The position numbers were made by a program, and so were the translations under genes. A stretch of DNA of 64,000 nt, taken from CAZJAH01 sp964544155. GTDB lineage: Bacteria; Bacteroidota; Ignavibacteria; Kapaibacteriales; UBA2268. The notes beneath the pieces are model-generated. The model had not been told where the DNA came from, searched no databases, and saw only the letters and a program-made list of their open reading frames with translations. The DNA is taken from the NCBI GenBank assembly GCA_964544155.1, contig CAZJAH010000003.1, forward strand, positions 62,001 through 126,000, read 5' to 3'. Shown here piece after piece: positions 1 through 8,013 of this stretch (position 1 is the stretch's first letter; each line of letters opens with the position of its first letter).

Positions 1-745
1 ATTTAAGAGCGCTTTGAGTAGCCGCTTTAGCTCTGTCTTCGCCTGATGCCACACCGATACCCATAAGAGCATCACCCATGCCTTTCATAATGGTTTTAAC
101 ATCAGCGAAATCAACGTTAATAACGCCGTGGCAACCGATAATATCGGAAATTCCACGGGTGGCATTGTAAAGGACTTCGTCTACTTTCTGGAAAGCCTCC
201 TGAAATCCCGTATTTTTGTCGATTATTTCAAGCAGCCTCTGGTTAGGGATAACAATGAGAGCGTCAACAGTATCACGCAGCCGAGAAATTCCTTCTTCGG
301 CTACCCTCATGCGTTTGCGGCCTTCCCACTGGAATGGCTTGGTAACGATACCAACCACGAGGGTTCCGATCTCCTGCGCTATTTGCGCTATTATAGGAGC
401 TCCTCCGGTACCGGTGCCGCCGCCCATTCCCGCGGTGACAAAGATCATGTCGCTGCCTTTGAGTATTTCTTTTACTTCATCAATGTTCTCTTCAACGGCT
501 TTTCCGCCGATCTCCGGATTGGCTCCCGCGCCCAGCCCTCTGGTAATTCCCGGGCCGATCTGAATCTTGTAGGGCGCTAAGTTGTGATCCAGAGCCTGTT
601 TATCGGTATTAGCCGCGATAAAATCGACTCCCGCGAGGCCTCTGGATATCATATTGTTGATAGCATTGCCGCCGCCGCCGCCAACGCCTATAACTTTAAG
701 CCTTGCGCCGTCCTGGTAGTGACTGGTATCGAGTTCAATCATCAT
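1..745 (-). CDS. ftsZ: Cell division protein FtsZ (3' end cut by window edge)
   Basis: FtsZ is the tubulin-like GTPase that forms the division ring. Translating the minus strand from ATG 745 gives MMIELDTSHYQDGARLKVIG, then the glycine-rich nucleotide loop VGGGGGNAINNM. The tubulin signature GMGGGTGTGGAP follows at about residues 100-111, and then IPNQRLLEI. About 248 codons are present; the C-terminal part and tail lie left of base 1. A second in-frame ATG at 742 is equally possible. AGGA sits just upstream as a weak ribosome binding site. It is the last visible gene of an ftsQ-ftsA-ftsZ set, 30 bp after ftsA. The family assignment is certain from the G-box. Confidence 0.97.
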   Translation of the reverse strand, partial: MMIELDTSHYQDGARLKVIGVGGGGGNAINNMISRGLAGVDFIAANTDKQALDHNLAPYKIQIGPGITRGLGAGANPEIGGKAVEENIDEVKEILKGSDMIFVTAGMGGGTGTGGAPIIAQIAQEIGTLVVGIVTKPFQWEGRKRMRVAEEGISRLRDTVDALIVIPNQRLLEIIDKNTGFQEAFQKVDEVLYNATRGISDIIGCHGVINVDFADVKTIMKGMGDALMGIGVASGEDRAKAATQSALK

Positions 746-775
746 GAGACGTCCTATATTATTGTGTAATACTAT

Positions 776-2107
776 TTATAATTCTTCAATAAATTTCTTT
801 ACTTTGTTGAAAATGTTTTTCTTTGCTTTCCCGTTTTTGACGCTGCCGTTTTCATGGTGTACTGAATCGACTTCTTTAATTGTGTTTGCAATTTCTTCTT
901 CAGCGGCTGTCTGGTAGAGCTTATTTCTCATTCCATACAAGGCGAGCCCAACCGAAGTAGCGTATATAGGGCTTTCAACTTCCGGTGCAAGGCCAGAGTA
1001 TGTTATACCAGATGGGATTCCTATTTTAACGGGCATTTGGTATACCTCCTGGGCAAGTTCGTCTGTACCCTGCAACAGAGTGGTGCCGCCGGTGATAACC
1101 ACTCCCGCACCCAGGCGCTGATCGAACCCTGAACGCCTGATCTCAGCCATGGCAAATTCGAATATTTCTTCCATTCGGGGCTGGATAATCCTGCAAAGCT
1201 CACTTTTACGAATCTCCATTGGCTTTCTGCCTCCAATACCGGGTATCATGAATACATCGTCCCTTAATATGGAGCTTTCATGTGAATGTCCGAACTCGCG
1301 TTTTACTTTTTCTGCCTGATTGACTATCACGCCCAGGCCTTTGCGGATGTCATCGGTAACCTGCCTTCCCCCGATACCGATCACAGATGTATACCTTATA
1401 ATATTTTCTTCAAAAATTGCCACATCGGTTGTGCCGCCGCCAATATCCACAAGCGCTACTCCTACCTCTTTTTCCTCGGAAGTGAGCACCGAATGGCTGC
1501 TGGCAATTGGCTCCAGCACTATCTCTTTTGCTTTAAGGCCGTTTCTTTCCACACACTTATGAATATTCTGTATGGCCGTACTCAAACCGGTAACTACATG
1601 AACATTGGCTTCCATACGCACTCCGCTCATACCTACGGGATCATGAATGCCATCCTGCCCGTCAATTATAAAATCCTGGGGTATTACGTGCAGGATCCTT
1701 CTGTCCGATGGTATGGCTACCTTTTTAGCGTCATCCAGGAGCCTTTGTACGTCCGCTTTGGAAATCTCGCTATTCTGATCGGATATTCCGACTATGCAGC
1801 GGGTCTGGAATGATTCAATATGGTCTCCCGCTATACCGACAACGACTTCTTCGATTTTTATTCCGGATTGCTGTTCGGCCTGTTCGATCACGTTCCTGAT
1901 GGATTTAACCGTTCTGTCGATATTAACAACAACTCCTCGGTTAAGGCCTTCGCTTTCTGCGATTCCAATACCAAGTATCTTAAGATTATCCGGGGTCTGA
2001 TCCGGAGCTGCTACAAGCGCGCAGATCTTAGAAGTACCGATATCAAGCCCAACGACAATATCCTTTCCGGCAGCCTGGTTCTTGGATTTTTCTACTTGCT
2101 GATTCAT
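776..2107 (-). CDS. ftsA: Cell division protein FtsA
   Basis: FtsA is an actin-fold ATPase that tethers FtsZ filaments to the membrane and recruits late division proteins. The 443-residue product has the actin-like phosphate 1 motif VVGLDIGTSKICALVA near residues 18-33. The phosphate 2 motif ALVDIGGGTTDVAIF lies near residue 220, and the adenosine motif VVITGGTTLLQG near residue 337. The SHS2/1C region lies between the first two. The C-terminus ends in basic and hydrophobic residues (NIFNKVKKFIEEL), as expected for the amphipathic membrane-targeting helix. Length is normal for the family. It lies between ftsQ (36 bp) and ftsZ (30 bp) on the same strand, so co-transcription is likely. Confidence 0.96.
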   Translation of the reverse strand: MNQQVEKSKNQAAGKDIVVGLDIGTSKICALVAAPDQTPDNLKILGIGIAESEGLNRGVVVNIDRTVKSIRNVIEQAEQQSGIKIEEVVVGIAGDHIESFQTRCIVGISDQNSEISKADVQRLLDDAKKVAIPSDRRILHVIPQDFIIDGQDGIHDPVGMSGVRMEANVHVVTGLSTAIQNIHKCVERNGLKAKEIVLEPIASSHSVLTSEEKEVGVALVDIGGGTTDVAIFEENIIRYTSVIGIGGRQVTDDIRKGLGVIVNQAEKVKREFGHSHESSILRDDVFMIPGIGGRKPMEIRKSELCRIIQPRMEEIFEFAMAEIRRSGFDQRLGAGVVITGGTTLLQGTDELAQEVYQMPVKIGIPSGITYSGLAPEVESPIYATSVGLALYGMRNKLYQTAAEEEIANTIKEVDSVHHENGSVKNGKAKKNIFNKVKKFIEEL

Positions 2108-2143
2108 GATTATACCGATAATTAATTTATGTTACTTTGTTTT

Positions 2144-2917
2144 TTATACTTCTTTAACTATTATTCTGTCCGGCCATCGCAGATCGATATATTCAATACT
2201 GCTGCTGCTTTCTGTTATGCCTTTGCCGGGCAAACAGTATTCAAGTTTTTTATTCCAGGAGCTGCTTAACCCCGGGGTTCCAATAATTACGGGGATACAG
2301 CTGCCATTAAGCAATAAGCCATATTCTCCTGATTTTCTGTCGTAGATAATCTCAGATATAAGATTATTCAGGGAAGGGTTGGCTTTCAGAATCGAGCTTA
2401 TCCCAAGGGCACTTTCCAGAGCTGCCGAATCGATCTTACCGCCGTAATACACATTACTTATAACAGGGATCGAGGCCAGATTGTCAAATACCCTGTAAGG
2501 CATTATCCCTGCTCCTTCGGCAGCATACACAAGCTCCAGCCCGGGAGTTTTGACAAGGGCTTCCGGGGTTTGCTCTTCAATAATAATTCTAATTCCACTG
2601 ATCCCTTTATTACTTATGGAAGCAGTTTTAACAAAGGGGTGCTTTTCAATTTCTTTTTCCAGCCTGATAAAATCTAGTGATGATCTGATCTTTGAGAATA
2701 CATCTTTTTCAATGAGATTATTGATCTCATTGCTTTCAATGAGTATATTGCCGCTGATAATGATGGATTCTACAGATCGGGAGTTATACCAGCTTGTGGC
2801 AAAATAGGTAAGCAGTGAGAATAAGGCTATGAGTACAACCAGCATAATAAGCCTTACTTTACGCGAAAGGCTTATTCCCATAAAAGGTAATTTCTTTAGT
2901 TTTAATGCCAAATCCAC
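2144..2917 (-). CDS. ftsQ: Cell division protein FtsQ/DivIB
   Basis: FtsQ is a bitopic division protein linking the cytoplasmic ring to septal wall enzymes. The protein has a short basic N-terminus, one transmembrane helix (LIMLVVLIALFSLLTYF) and a POTRA-like segment beginning VESIIISGNILIESNEI. A second beta-rich domain follows (PVISNVYYGGKIDS). Position upstream of ftsA supports the call more than the weakly conserved sequence. The start is uncertain: GTG 2917 has a G-rich Shine-Dalgarno (GGGGGA) about 9 nt upstream. The frame stays open to GTG 2953, and ATG 2881 is a shorter alternative. The usual upstream neighbours murG/murC are absent; a short-chain dehydrogenase gene lies there instead. 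Confidence 0.85.
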   Translation of the reverse strand: MDLALKLKKLPFMGISLSRKVRLIMLVVLIALFSLLTYFATSWYNSRSVESIIISGNILIESNEINNLIEKDVFSKIRSSLDFIRLEKEIEKHPFVKTASISNKGISGIRIIIEEQTPEALVKTPGLELVYAAEGAGIMPYRVFDNLASIPVISNVYYGGKIDSAALESALGISSILKANPSLNNLISEIIYDRKSGEYGLLLNGSCIPVIIGTPGLSSSWNKKLEYCLPGKGITESSSSIEYIDLRWPDRIIVKEV

Positions 2918-2993
2918 AGGACGGATTCCCCCCAATGCCTTATAAATACACACAATTCGGGAAACTTATCAAAAGTATTCCCTAATTAGTAAA

Positions 2994-3075
2994 TAAACCG
3001 GGTTTTACCTCGCCTTAAAGCAGACGGAACCGGGTAAAATCATAAGTTGTTTAATTTAAACGGGAGTAAACCGGG
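2994..3075. repeat. Three AACCGGG repeats upstream of ftsQ
   Basis: The heptamer AACCGGG occurs at 2996-3002, 3028-3034 and 3069-3075 in the gap between ftsQ and the SDR gene, with a related AAACGGG at 3058-3064. The first two copies also bracket a TTTTACC/GGTAAAA inverted pair. The clustering in the likely ftsQ promoter region suggests an operator, but no regulator is identified. Confidence 0.35.
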
Positions 3076-3218
3076 AAGCCACTCCTCATTTATGCTGCAA
3101 TAAATAGTGTAACTCTGTAGGCAAATCTAATAGTATATCTTTTAAATAGCAAGTTATTTTTTTTAAAATATAAAAATATTTTCATTTAATTATAATTTAA
3201 AGCTATTTTTGATATGAT

Positions 3219-4007
3219 TTACAGGCATTTCAGATATCCGCCATCAACAGGAATATTTACCCCTGTAATAAAAGAAGCCTCATCGCAAGCCAGGAAAGCC
3301 GCTGCCGCAGCGGTTTCTTCAGGCATTGCCAGCCTGCCCGCAGGGATTTTGGATATCATATCCTGTTCAACTTCTTTTTCGCTTATTCCTTTTTCGGAAG
3401 CAATATTTGATATTAATGAATCCAGCCTTCCGGTTTTTGTCTGCCCCGGGAGTACATTATTAACGGTTATTCCGTATTGAGCGAGTTCATTGGAGAGGGT
3501 TTTCGACCAGCTGTTCATGGCTCCGCGCAATGTATTAGATACGCCAAGGTTATCTACAGGCTGCTTTACGCTTATGGAAATGATGTTTATTATACGGCCC
3601 CAGGAATTTTTCTTCATATGGGGGAGAAGCAGCTTCATGAGCAGATGGCTGGAAATAAGGTGTCTCTCTACTGCTTTGATAAAATCGCCGGGCCCGGCTT
3701 TGTGCAAGAGCCCGGGAGGAGGCCCTCCGCTATTATTGACCAGGATGTTTATTTCGGGTTCGTTTCCGAATTTCTTTCTCATGGCAAGTATGAGTTTATC
3801 CGGCTCCTGGAAATCGGCAGCCAGGTAATCGTGCTTCTGCCTGCCGTTATTCGGCATTTCATTAATATGCTTATTCAGCAACTCTTCCGAGCGGGCGGTA
3901 AGTATCACATCCGCTCCCATTTCCGCAAAGCGGTAGGCGACAGCTCTGCCTATACCTTTAGAGCTGCCGCAGACTAACGCTTTTCTTCCGTCTAATCTTA
4001 AATTCAT
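3219..4007 (-). CDS. Short-chain dehydrogenase/reductase with atypical catalytic residues
   Basis: This 262-residue Rossmann-fold protein has the SDR cofactor motif GSSKGIG (residues 14-20), the NNSG motif (91-94) and the C-terminal GVNIPVDGG typical of FabG-like reductases. The catalytic serine is present (Ser144 in NIISIS). Thirteen residues later, where the Tyr of YxxxK belongs, the sequence reads SNTLR (157-161). Tyr is therefore replaced by Ser and Lys by Arg. A subgroup of FabG-like SDRs carries such SN-x-x-R motifs, so this is more likely a divergent subfamily than a decayed gene. The reading frame is intact. The substrate is unknown. It lies 14 bp upstream of a lipoprotein stop codon without obvious functional linkage. 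Confidence 0.88.
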   Translation of the reverse strand: MNLRLDGRKALVCGSSKGIGRAVAYRFAEMGADVILTARSEELLNKHINEMPNNGRQKHDYLAADFQEPDKLILAMRKKFGNEPEINILVNNSGGPPPGLLHKAGPGDFIKAVERHLISSHLLMKLLLPHMKKNSWGRIINIISISVKQPVDNLGVSNTLRGAMNSWSKTLSNELAQYGITVNNVLPGQTKTGRLDSLISNIASEKGISEKEVEQDMISKIPAGRLAMPEETAAAAAFLACDEASFITGVNIPVDGGYLKCL

Positions 4008-4020
4008 TCAATAAGTAGTT

Positions 4021-4845
4021 TTAATCAACAACAGTAGTTAATGATGAAGATTGCAATATCATTGTATGGCCTTCTACATCGAAGGTCAGGCCATTGCCAA
4101 CATTTACCGTCAATCTGGCCGGTTCGACAACTTGTTTTACCATGCCGAGATCTTCTGCAAAATATAGCTTTGTTACCACGTCAAAATCAATATCATCACT
4201 AACAATTATGGCTGAAACAGTGCCTTTGATATTTGTTGTAAGAACATATTCCATTGCGGTAACCGTTTCACCATTATCGAATGTCACTTGTTTTTCGCCA
4301 TTATTTTTTGCTTCTACAGTATAATCGGCATTTAATGTCACCGGAAATCCGCCAATATCAACTGTCTCGTCGGAAATTTCAGCTTCTAACACAGTCCAGC
4401 CGGAAGCATCCGCGTCGGCAATTTTTATCCACTGGTCGGGAATGGCGTCGAAGGGAAGGTCCAGGTCTTCCGGGTCGTTTGGAAGTACGTAGCTTGTTCT
4501 TGTATAGAATTTCGCGCCGTCCCTGTAGAAATATTCGGAATTTTTATTGTCATAATTCGAGCTTTCGGCATCATAATCCGTATGTGATTCAAACTCGTAG
4601 GCTGTTTTGCCGTCATGCTGTGTTTCTTCAGCTATAACAGTGGAATCTTTATCACTCCCCATGTTGTTGCCTTCGTAATCCTGGTATTCCACATTATACA
4701 CCCACCAGGTATTCACGGCAGTAGGATAATAATCTTTTTCATCGCCGGGGCCGGTAGGGCCATTATCGTCGTCATCTGAGCACGAATTTATGAAAGGCAT
4801 GGCCGAAACCATAGCTAAGATCATAAGTATTCTGAAAAGCTTCAT
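4021..4845 (-). CDS. Secreted lipoprotein, unknown function (paralogue 1)
   Basis: This 274-residue product begins with a lipoprotein signal peptide ending in the lipobox FINSC, followed by an acidic SDDDDNGPTGPG linker. The rest is a predicted beta-rich domain starting YPTAVNTWWVYNVEYQDYEG. The start ATG 4845 has a GGAG ribosome binding site. The next gene upstream encodes a protein with the same layout: lipobox, then an N-terminal WW/YW-VY strand motif, a Tyr/Asp-rich stretch, and a late LYFAEDLGMVKQ-type strand. The two look like tandem paralogues exported to the envelope. No family function is recognised. Confidence 0.85.
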   Translation of the reverse strand: MKLFRILMILAMVSAMPFINSCSDDDDNGPTGPGDEKDYYPTAVNTWWVYNVEYQDYEGNNMGSDKDSTVIAEETQHDGKTAYEFESHTDYDAESSNYDNKNSEYFYRDGAKFYTRTSYVLPNDPEDLDLPFDAIPDQWIKIADADASGWTVLEAEISDETVDIGGFPVTLNADYTVEAKNNGEKQVTFDNGETVTAMEYVLTTNIKGTVSAIIVSDDIDFDVVTKLYFAEDLGMVKQVVEPARLTVNVGNGLTFDVEGHTMILQSSSLTTVVD

Positions 4846-4855
4846 TTTAGGTCTC

Positions 4856-5620
4856 CTATTTAACCTTATAATTATTTAATATAGAAATTTGACCGGGTAT
4901 GGTCATATTTATCAAAGGTAGTTTTGTTTGTTCTACTTCCTGGCTGATCAGGCCAATACCTGAATAAAAGTAATAATGCTGTTTCTGCGTGAATTCTATA
5001 GGTATGGCAAAACCGTTATATTGGGTAAATCCTTCAAATTCAAACTGAATAAGGTAATCTGTTGCATTTATGTTTTCTCCTTTTACAGTAAAACTCTTAG
5101 TGTTGTTTTTACTGCCCATAATTATTATATCGCCGTATAGAGGTATTCCCAAAAAAGGTATATTAATTGTATCTATTTTCACGGTATCTATAGGCCAGAT
5201 GTTTTGGTTTCTGTCGATTATCCTTAGCCAGCCTTCTTCCAATCCAATTTCATCAGGGGTAAGGAATCCTCCGAGCATATCGGTCATAACACTTGTATGG
5301 GCGTACAAATGATCATTATCTTCACTGTAATAATCATCCGTGTAGTCTTCTAAGTCATAGTTATTACCCGGTGAACGGAAGTATGACCTGAAAACCATTC
5401 CGCTCCGGCCATTGATAGTAACGGGCCCATGAACGGCTGTGGAATCATATTCGAGAGATGATTCCTGAATATTGCCCAGCGTATCCTTGTCATAGTGCTC
5501 GTAAATCCAGTAATTGCCTTCATCCATTGGAAGCAGCGGGCTGTTGGAAGGCTCAGATGAATTATCCTTGCATGAAGCCAGGATCAGCAGAGCCGCGAAA
5601 AAGGCTAATATTTTGTTCAA
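4856..5620 (-). CDS. Secreted lipoprotein, unknown function (paralogue 2), TTG start
   Basis: The product (254 residues from TTG) starts with a lipoprotein signal peptide, NKILAFFAALLILASCKD, followed by a low-complexity SSEPSNSP linker. A domain resembling its downstream neighbour comes next (MDEGNYWIYEHYDKD; late strand YYFYSGIGLISQEVEQ). The frame stays open upstream to 5704, but TTG 5620 is the best start. GGAGA lies 6 nt upstream of it, and it puts the signal peptide at the extreme N-terminus. Ten bp separate it from the next lipoprotein gene, so the pair is probably one transcript. Function unknown. Confidence 0.8.
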   Translation of the reverse strand: MNKILAFFAALLILASCKDNSSEPSNSPLLPMDEGNYWIYEHYDKDTLGNIQESSLEYDSTAVHGPVTINGRSGMVFRSYFRSPGNNYDLEDYTDDYYSEDNDHLYAHTSVMTDMLGGFLTPDEIGLEEGWLRIIDRNQNIWPIDTVKIDTINIPFLGIPLYGDIIIMGSKNNTKSFTVKGENINATDYLIQFEFEGFTQYNGFAIPIEFTQKQHYYFYSGIGLISQEVEQTKLPLINMTIPGQISILNNYKVK

Positions 5621-5747
5621 TGTATTTCTCCGTAAATTATACCTGTTAACAAAGCTACGCTTATATGGCAAGTTTGTGACAATTAAAATAAGCCAAAAAA
5701 GCAAAGTATCAAAACGAAATTAAGAGTTTTTAATTTTGAGATGATTA

Positions 5748-6359
5748 TTAATATAATGAGTTCTCCAGAATATACTGCTCTAGCTTTTCCGGAACAAGGT
5801 ATTTGATTGAAAGGCCATTGCCGGCCCTATCCCTTATTTCAGTGGATGAAACCTGCAGAAGCGGAGCTTCCAGCAGGCTGATCTTTGTCCCGTATATTTT
5901 CAAGTCCTGGATGGCTTTGTTCAGCTTATATTCATCCTGCTTATTCTGTATACATGCCGGCCTGTCTGCTATTTTAAGATGAACACTTTCAAGTATGCTT
6001 TCGAAATTTTTCCAATTTGTAAATTCCGCTGCCTGATCTGCTCCGATAAGCAGGGAGAGCTCGTCATCGGGGTATTTTTCTCTTAAATGTTCTATTGTCT
6101 TATATGTATAGGAAATGCCGTCTCCCGATAACTCAAATTCATCGATTTGAAATGCCGGATTATCCTTTAGCGCGAGCTTGAGCATGTTGAGCCTTTGTTC
6201 CGGGCTTGTTTGCCTTATGGCGTCAGTTTTAAAAGGGGATACTCTTGCGGGTATGAATAAACACCTGTCCAGGGCTTCGCTTTCTCTGAACCTGTCTGCA
6301 ATTATCAAATGCGCTATATGCACCGGATCGAACGTTCCGCCAATTATACCTGTTTTCAT
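5748..6359 (-). CDS. nadD: Nicotinate-nucleotide adenylyltransferase
   Basis: NadD adenylates nicotinic acid mononucleotide to deamido-NAD in NAD synthesis. The 203-residue product carries the nucleotidyltransferase motif GGTFDPVHIAHL (residues 7-18), where the HxxH pair binds the phosphates. The C-terminal VSSTEIRDR motif matches ISSTxIR. The segment LLIGADQAAEFTNWKNFESI is also typical of NadD. Length is normal. It sits alone between the lipoproteins and a divergent gene, so expression probably starts in the 153-bp gap 6360-6512. Confidence 0.95.
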   Translation of the reverse strand: MKTGIIGGTFDPVHIAHLIIADRFRESEALDRCLFIPARVSPFKTDAIRQTSPEQRLNMLKLALKDNPAFQIDEFELSGDGISYTYKTIEHLREKYPDDELSLLIGADQAAEFTNWKNFESILESVHLKIADRPACIQNKQDEYKLNKAIQDLKIYGTKISLLEAPLLQVSSTEIRDRAGNGLSIKYLVPEKLEQYILENSLY

Positions 6360-6512
6360 CTTTTACTCTGCTTTGTAAATATTTTATTTATAAACCGCCA
6401 TTAATGACGAATATTTTATTCAGATACCGATTGAATTTTATTGAAATTACACTAAAACCCCCTGCTCATTCTTCCAAATAATTGTAAGTTGTTGATATAA
6501 ATTGAGGAATTT

Positions 6513-7112
6513 ATGCCCTGGTATGAATCACATGAGGAAATCCTATACAAATTATGGCATATGATCGAAGATTCACTTGAAAAAGACGATGACCCGTTGC
6601 ATTATCCTGTTTTCGCCACGGTAAACGGTGAAGAACCCTCTATGAGGAAAATCTGCCTGAGAGATGTAAGTATTCCAAAGCGCAAACTATACTTTCATAC
6701 TGACATCCGCTCGGATAAAATCGACCAATTGCGCAATGATCAGCATTGTTCATTTCTGTTTTACAGCAAAGAAGATCAGATACAGGCCAGAATGTGGGGC
6801 AATGTAAAAGTGCACTATGATGATTCCCTCGCCGACAGAAGCTGGGATGATACCGGCCTTTTTTCGCGAAAATATTACCTGCGGGAGCATCCTCCCGGAT
6901 CCGTAAGCAAAAAGCCTGATTCCGGCCTGCCCGATTTTGTAGGGAAGAACGCGTATACAGCCGAGCACAGCGAAGCCGGCCGTAAGTATTTCGCGGTTAT
7001 TGAAAGCCAGATTTATCGTATCGATTTCCTCTATTTGAGGGACAAAGGGCACATCCGTTCCGTATATAAATGGGATAACGGCGGTTTTCATCCGCAATGG
7101 CTTATACCTTAA
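6513..7112 (+). CDS. Pyridoxamine 5'-phosphate oxidase-like flavin-binding protein
   Basis: This 199-residue protein has the split-barrel flavin-binding fold of the PNPOx family. An N-terminal FATVNGEEPSMRKICLRDV strand is followed by LYFHTDIRSDKIDQLRNDQ and CSFLFYSKEDQIQARMWGNV, the FMN-contacting strands. The C-terminal RIDFLYLRD matches family members annotated as pyridoxamine 5'-phosphate oxidase. True PdxH usually ends in an RLSP-like signature, which is not seen here. A related FMN-dependent reductase or oxidase is therefore possible. The stop codon abuts the A-run of a terminator that serves the opposing tRNA gene. Confidence 0.82.
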   Translation: MPWYESHEEILYKLWHMIEDSLEKDDDPLHYPVFATVNGEEPSMRKICLRDVSIPKRKLYFHTDIRSDKIDQLRNDQHCSFLFYSKEDQIQARMWGNVKVHYDDSLADRSWDDTGLFSRKYYLREHPPGSVSKKPDSGLPDFVGKNAYTAEHSEAGRKYFAVIESQIYRIDFLYLRDKGHIRSVYKWDNGGFHPQWLIP

Positions 7113-7146
7113 TAAAAAAAGCCCTTTGAATATGGCTTCAAAGGGC
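7113..7146 (-). terminator. Rho-independent terminator of the tRNA-Met transcript
   Basis: A perfect 10-bp stem (7121-7130 with 7137-7146, six-base loop) is followed on the minus strand by a run of seven T. It lies 10 bp beyond the tRNA 3' end. Its T-run overlaps the end of the convergent gene ending at 7112. Confidence 0.9.
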
Positions 7147-7156
7147 AGACTTACCG

Positions 7157-7230
7157 TACCGGAGGAGGGATTTGAACCCCCGACACTCGGATTATGATTC
7201 CGATGCTCTAACCAACTGAGCTACTCCGGC
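7157..7230 (-). tRNA. tRNA-Met (CAT anticodon)
   Basis: The minus strand folds as a complete 74-nt cloverleaf. The 7-bp acceptor GCCGGAG/CTCCGGT has a terminal G-U pair. The D-arm is GCTCAGTTGGTTAGAGC. The anticodon stem is TCGGA/TCCGA with loop ATCATAA, giving anticodon CAT. The T-arm is GGGGG-TTCAAAT-CCCTC. CCA is not encoded. The GTAGCTCAGTTGGTTAGAGCA portion resembles elongator tRNA-Met. A lysidine-modified tRNA-Ile(CAT) cannot be fully excluded, but the C4-G69/C5-G68 pairs common in that tRNA are absent. It lies 32 bp downstream of the bifunctional nuclease gene. Confidence 0.93.
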
Positions 7231-7262
7231 CCGCAAAAAACGTTCGCAAACTTAAGGCTTTT

Positions 7263-7862
7263 TTATGAACTTTCCAAAATTCTTTTGATCTCGTCGCGGT
7301 ATTGGGCCGCCTTTTCGTAGTCTTCTTCTTTAACGGCTTTATCGAGTTTATCCTGGAGCTGCTCAATTTTTGTTTTTGGTTTTGGCGGTTCTTCTTCCTC
7401 TTCTTTTTTAAGGAACTGAATACCTTCTTCTGTTTCTTCTTCGGCTGTTTCTTCTTCGGCCTGAGGCTGTAAGCCTGTTTCTTCGAGAATGTCATTGCTT
7501 ACAAATACCGGCGCACTGCATCGCACGGCAAGTGCAATAGCGTCGCTGGGCCTGGCATCTAATTCGGTTTCCAGGTTATCGAAGATCAGCTTAGCGTAAA
7601 ATGTGCCATCTTTAAGGTCATTTATATAAACTTCCTGTAGTGTAGAGCCGAAAGCATCCATCATTTGCTTCATGAGGTCATGTGTCATCGGGCGTGGAGG
7701 CATTACTCCCTCCATTTCGAGCGCGATTGCCTGAGCTTCGAAGGCTCCAATGATGATGGGAAGCCTGCGTTCACCGTCGGCTTCTTTTAATATGAGGGCG
7801 TACGCGTTATTTCCTGCCGGGCTTGCCGAAAGTCCCAAAACTATAAGTTGAATTTTATCCAT
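7263..7862 (-). CDS. Bifunctional nuclease family protein with UVR motif
   Basis: The N-terminal 125 residues match the BFN (DUF151) family: LPIIIGAFEAQAIALEMEG near residues 34-52 and LDARPSDAIALAVR near 102-115. A glutamate-rich linker (EEETAEEETEEG) leads to a C-terminal UvrB/UvrC-like helical hairpin: KIEQLQDKLDKAVKEEDYEK, then AAQYRDEI. This arrangement is common in FCB bacteria. Characterised BFN proteins have DNase and RNase activity, but the role here is unknown. The tRNA-Met gene follows 32 bp downstream without a visible terminator between, so the two may share a transcript. Confidence 0.9.
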   Translation of the reverse strand: MDKIQLIVLGLSASPAGNNAYALILKEADGERRLPIIIGAFEAQAIALEMEGVMPPRPMTHDLMKQMMDAFGSTLQEVYINDLKDGTFYAKLIFDNLETELDARPSDAIALAVRCSAPVFVSNDILEETGLQPQAEEETAEEETEEGIQFLKKEEEEEPPKPKTKIEQLQDKLDKAVKEEDYEKAAQYRDEIKRILESS

Positions 7863-7960
7863 TATTGAACACTAAATGATTATTTTTCCTAATATTGATT
7901 ATCATAAAAATAAGACTTTGCTTATGGCCGATTATTGCAATTTTCCAATTATTCAGGGCA

Positions 7961-8007
7961 ATAAAAAAAGCCGCCTTCAGGGTTTATATCAACTGAAAGG
8001 CGGCTTT
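7961..8007 (-). terminator. Terminator after etfA
   Basis: The arm 7967-7980 (AAAGCCGCCTTCAG) pairs with 7993-8007, leaving one bulged A. On the minus strand the stem runs into seven T. It lies just past the etfA stop codon at 8014. Confidence 0.9.
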
Positions 8008-8013
8008 CACAGA

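Noticed and set aside
128..580. Long plus-strand open frame opposite ftsZ
   Set aside because: The minus-strand frame reads clear FtsZ with the tubulin G-box; the plus frame is low-complexity and matches nothing.
1286..1813. 175-codon plus-strand open frame opposite ftsA
   Set aside because: It lies wholly inside ftsA, whose actin-fold motifs are intact, and has no ribosome binding site.
7157..7230. tRNA-Ile with lysidine-modified CAT anticodon
   Set aside because: The acceptor and D-arm resemble elongator tRNA-Met, and the tRNA-Ile2 C4-G69/C5-G68 pairs are absent. Not excluded with certainty.
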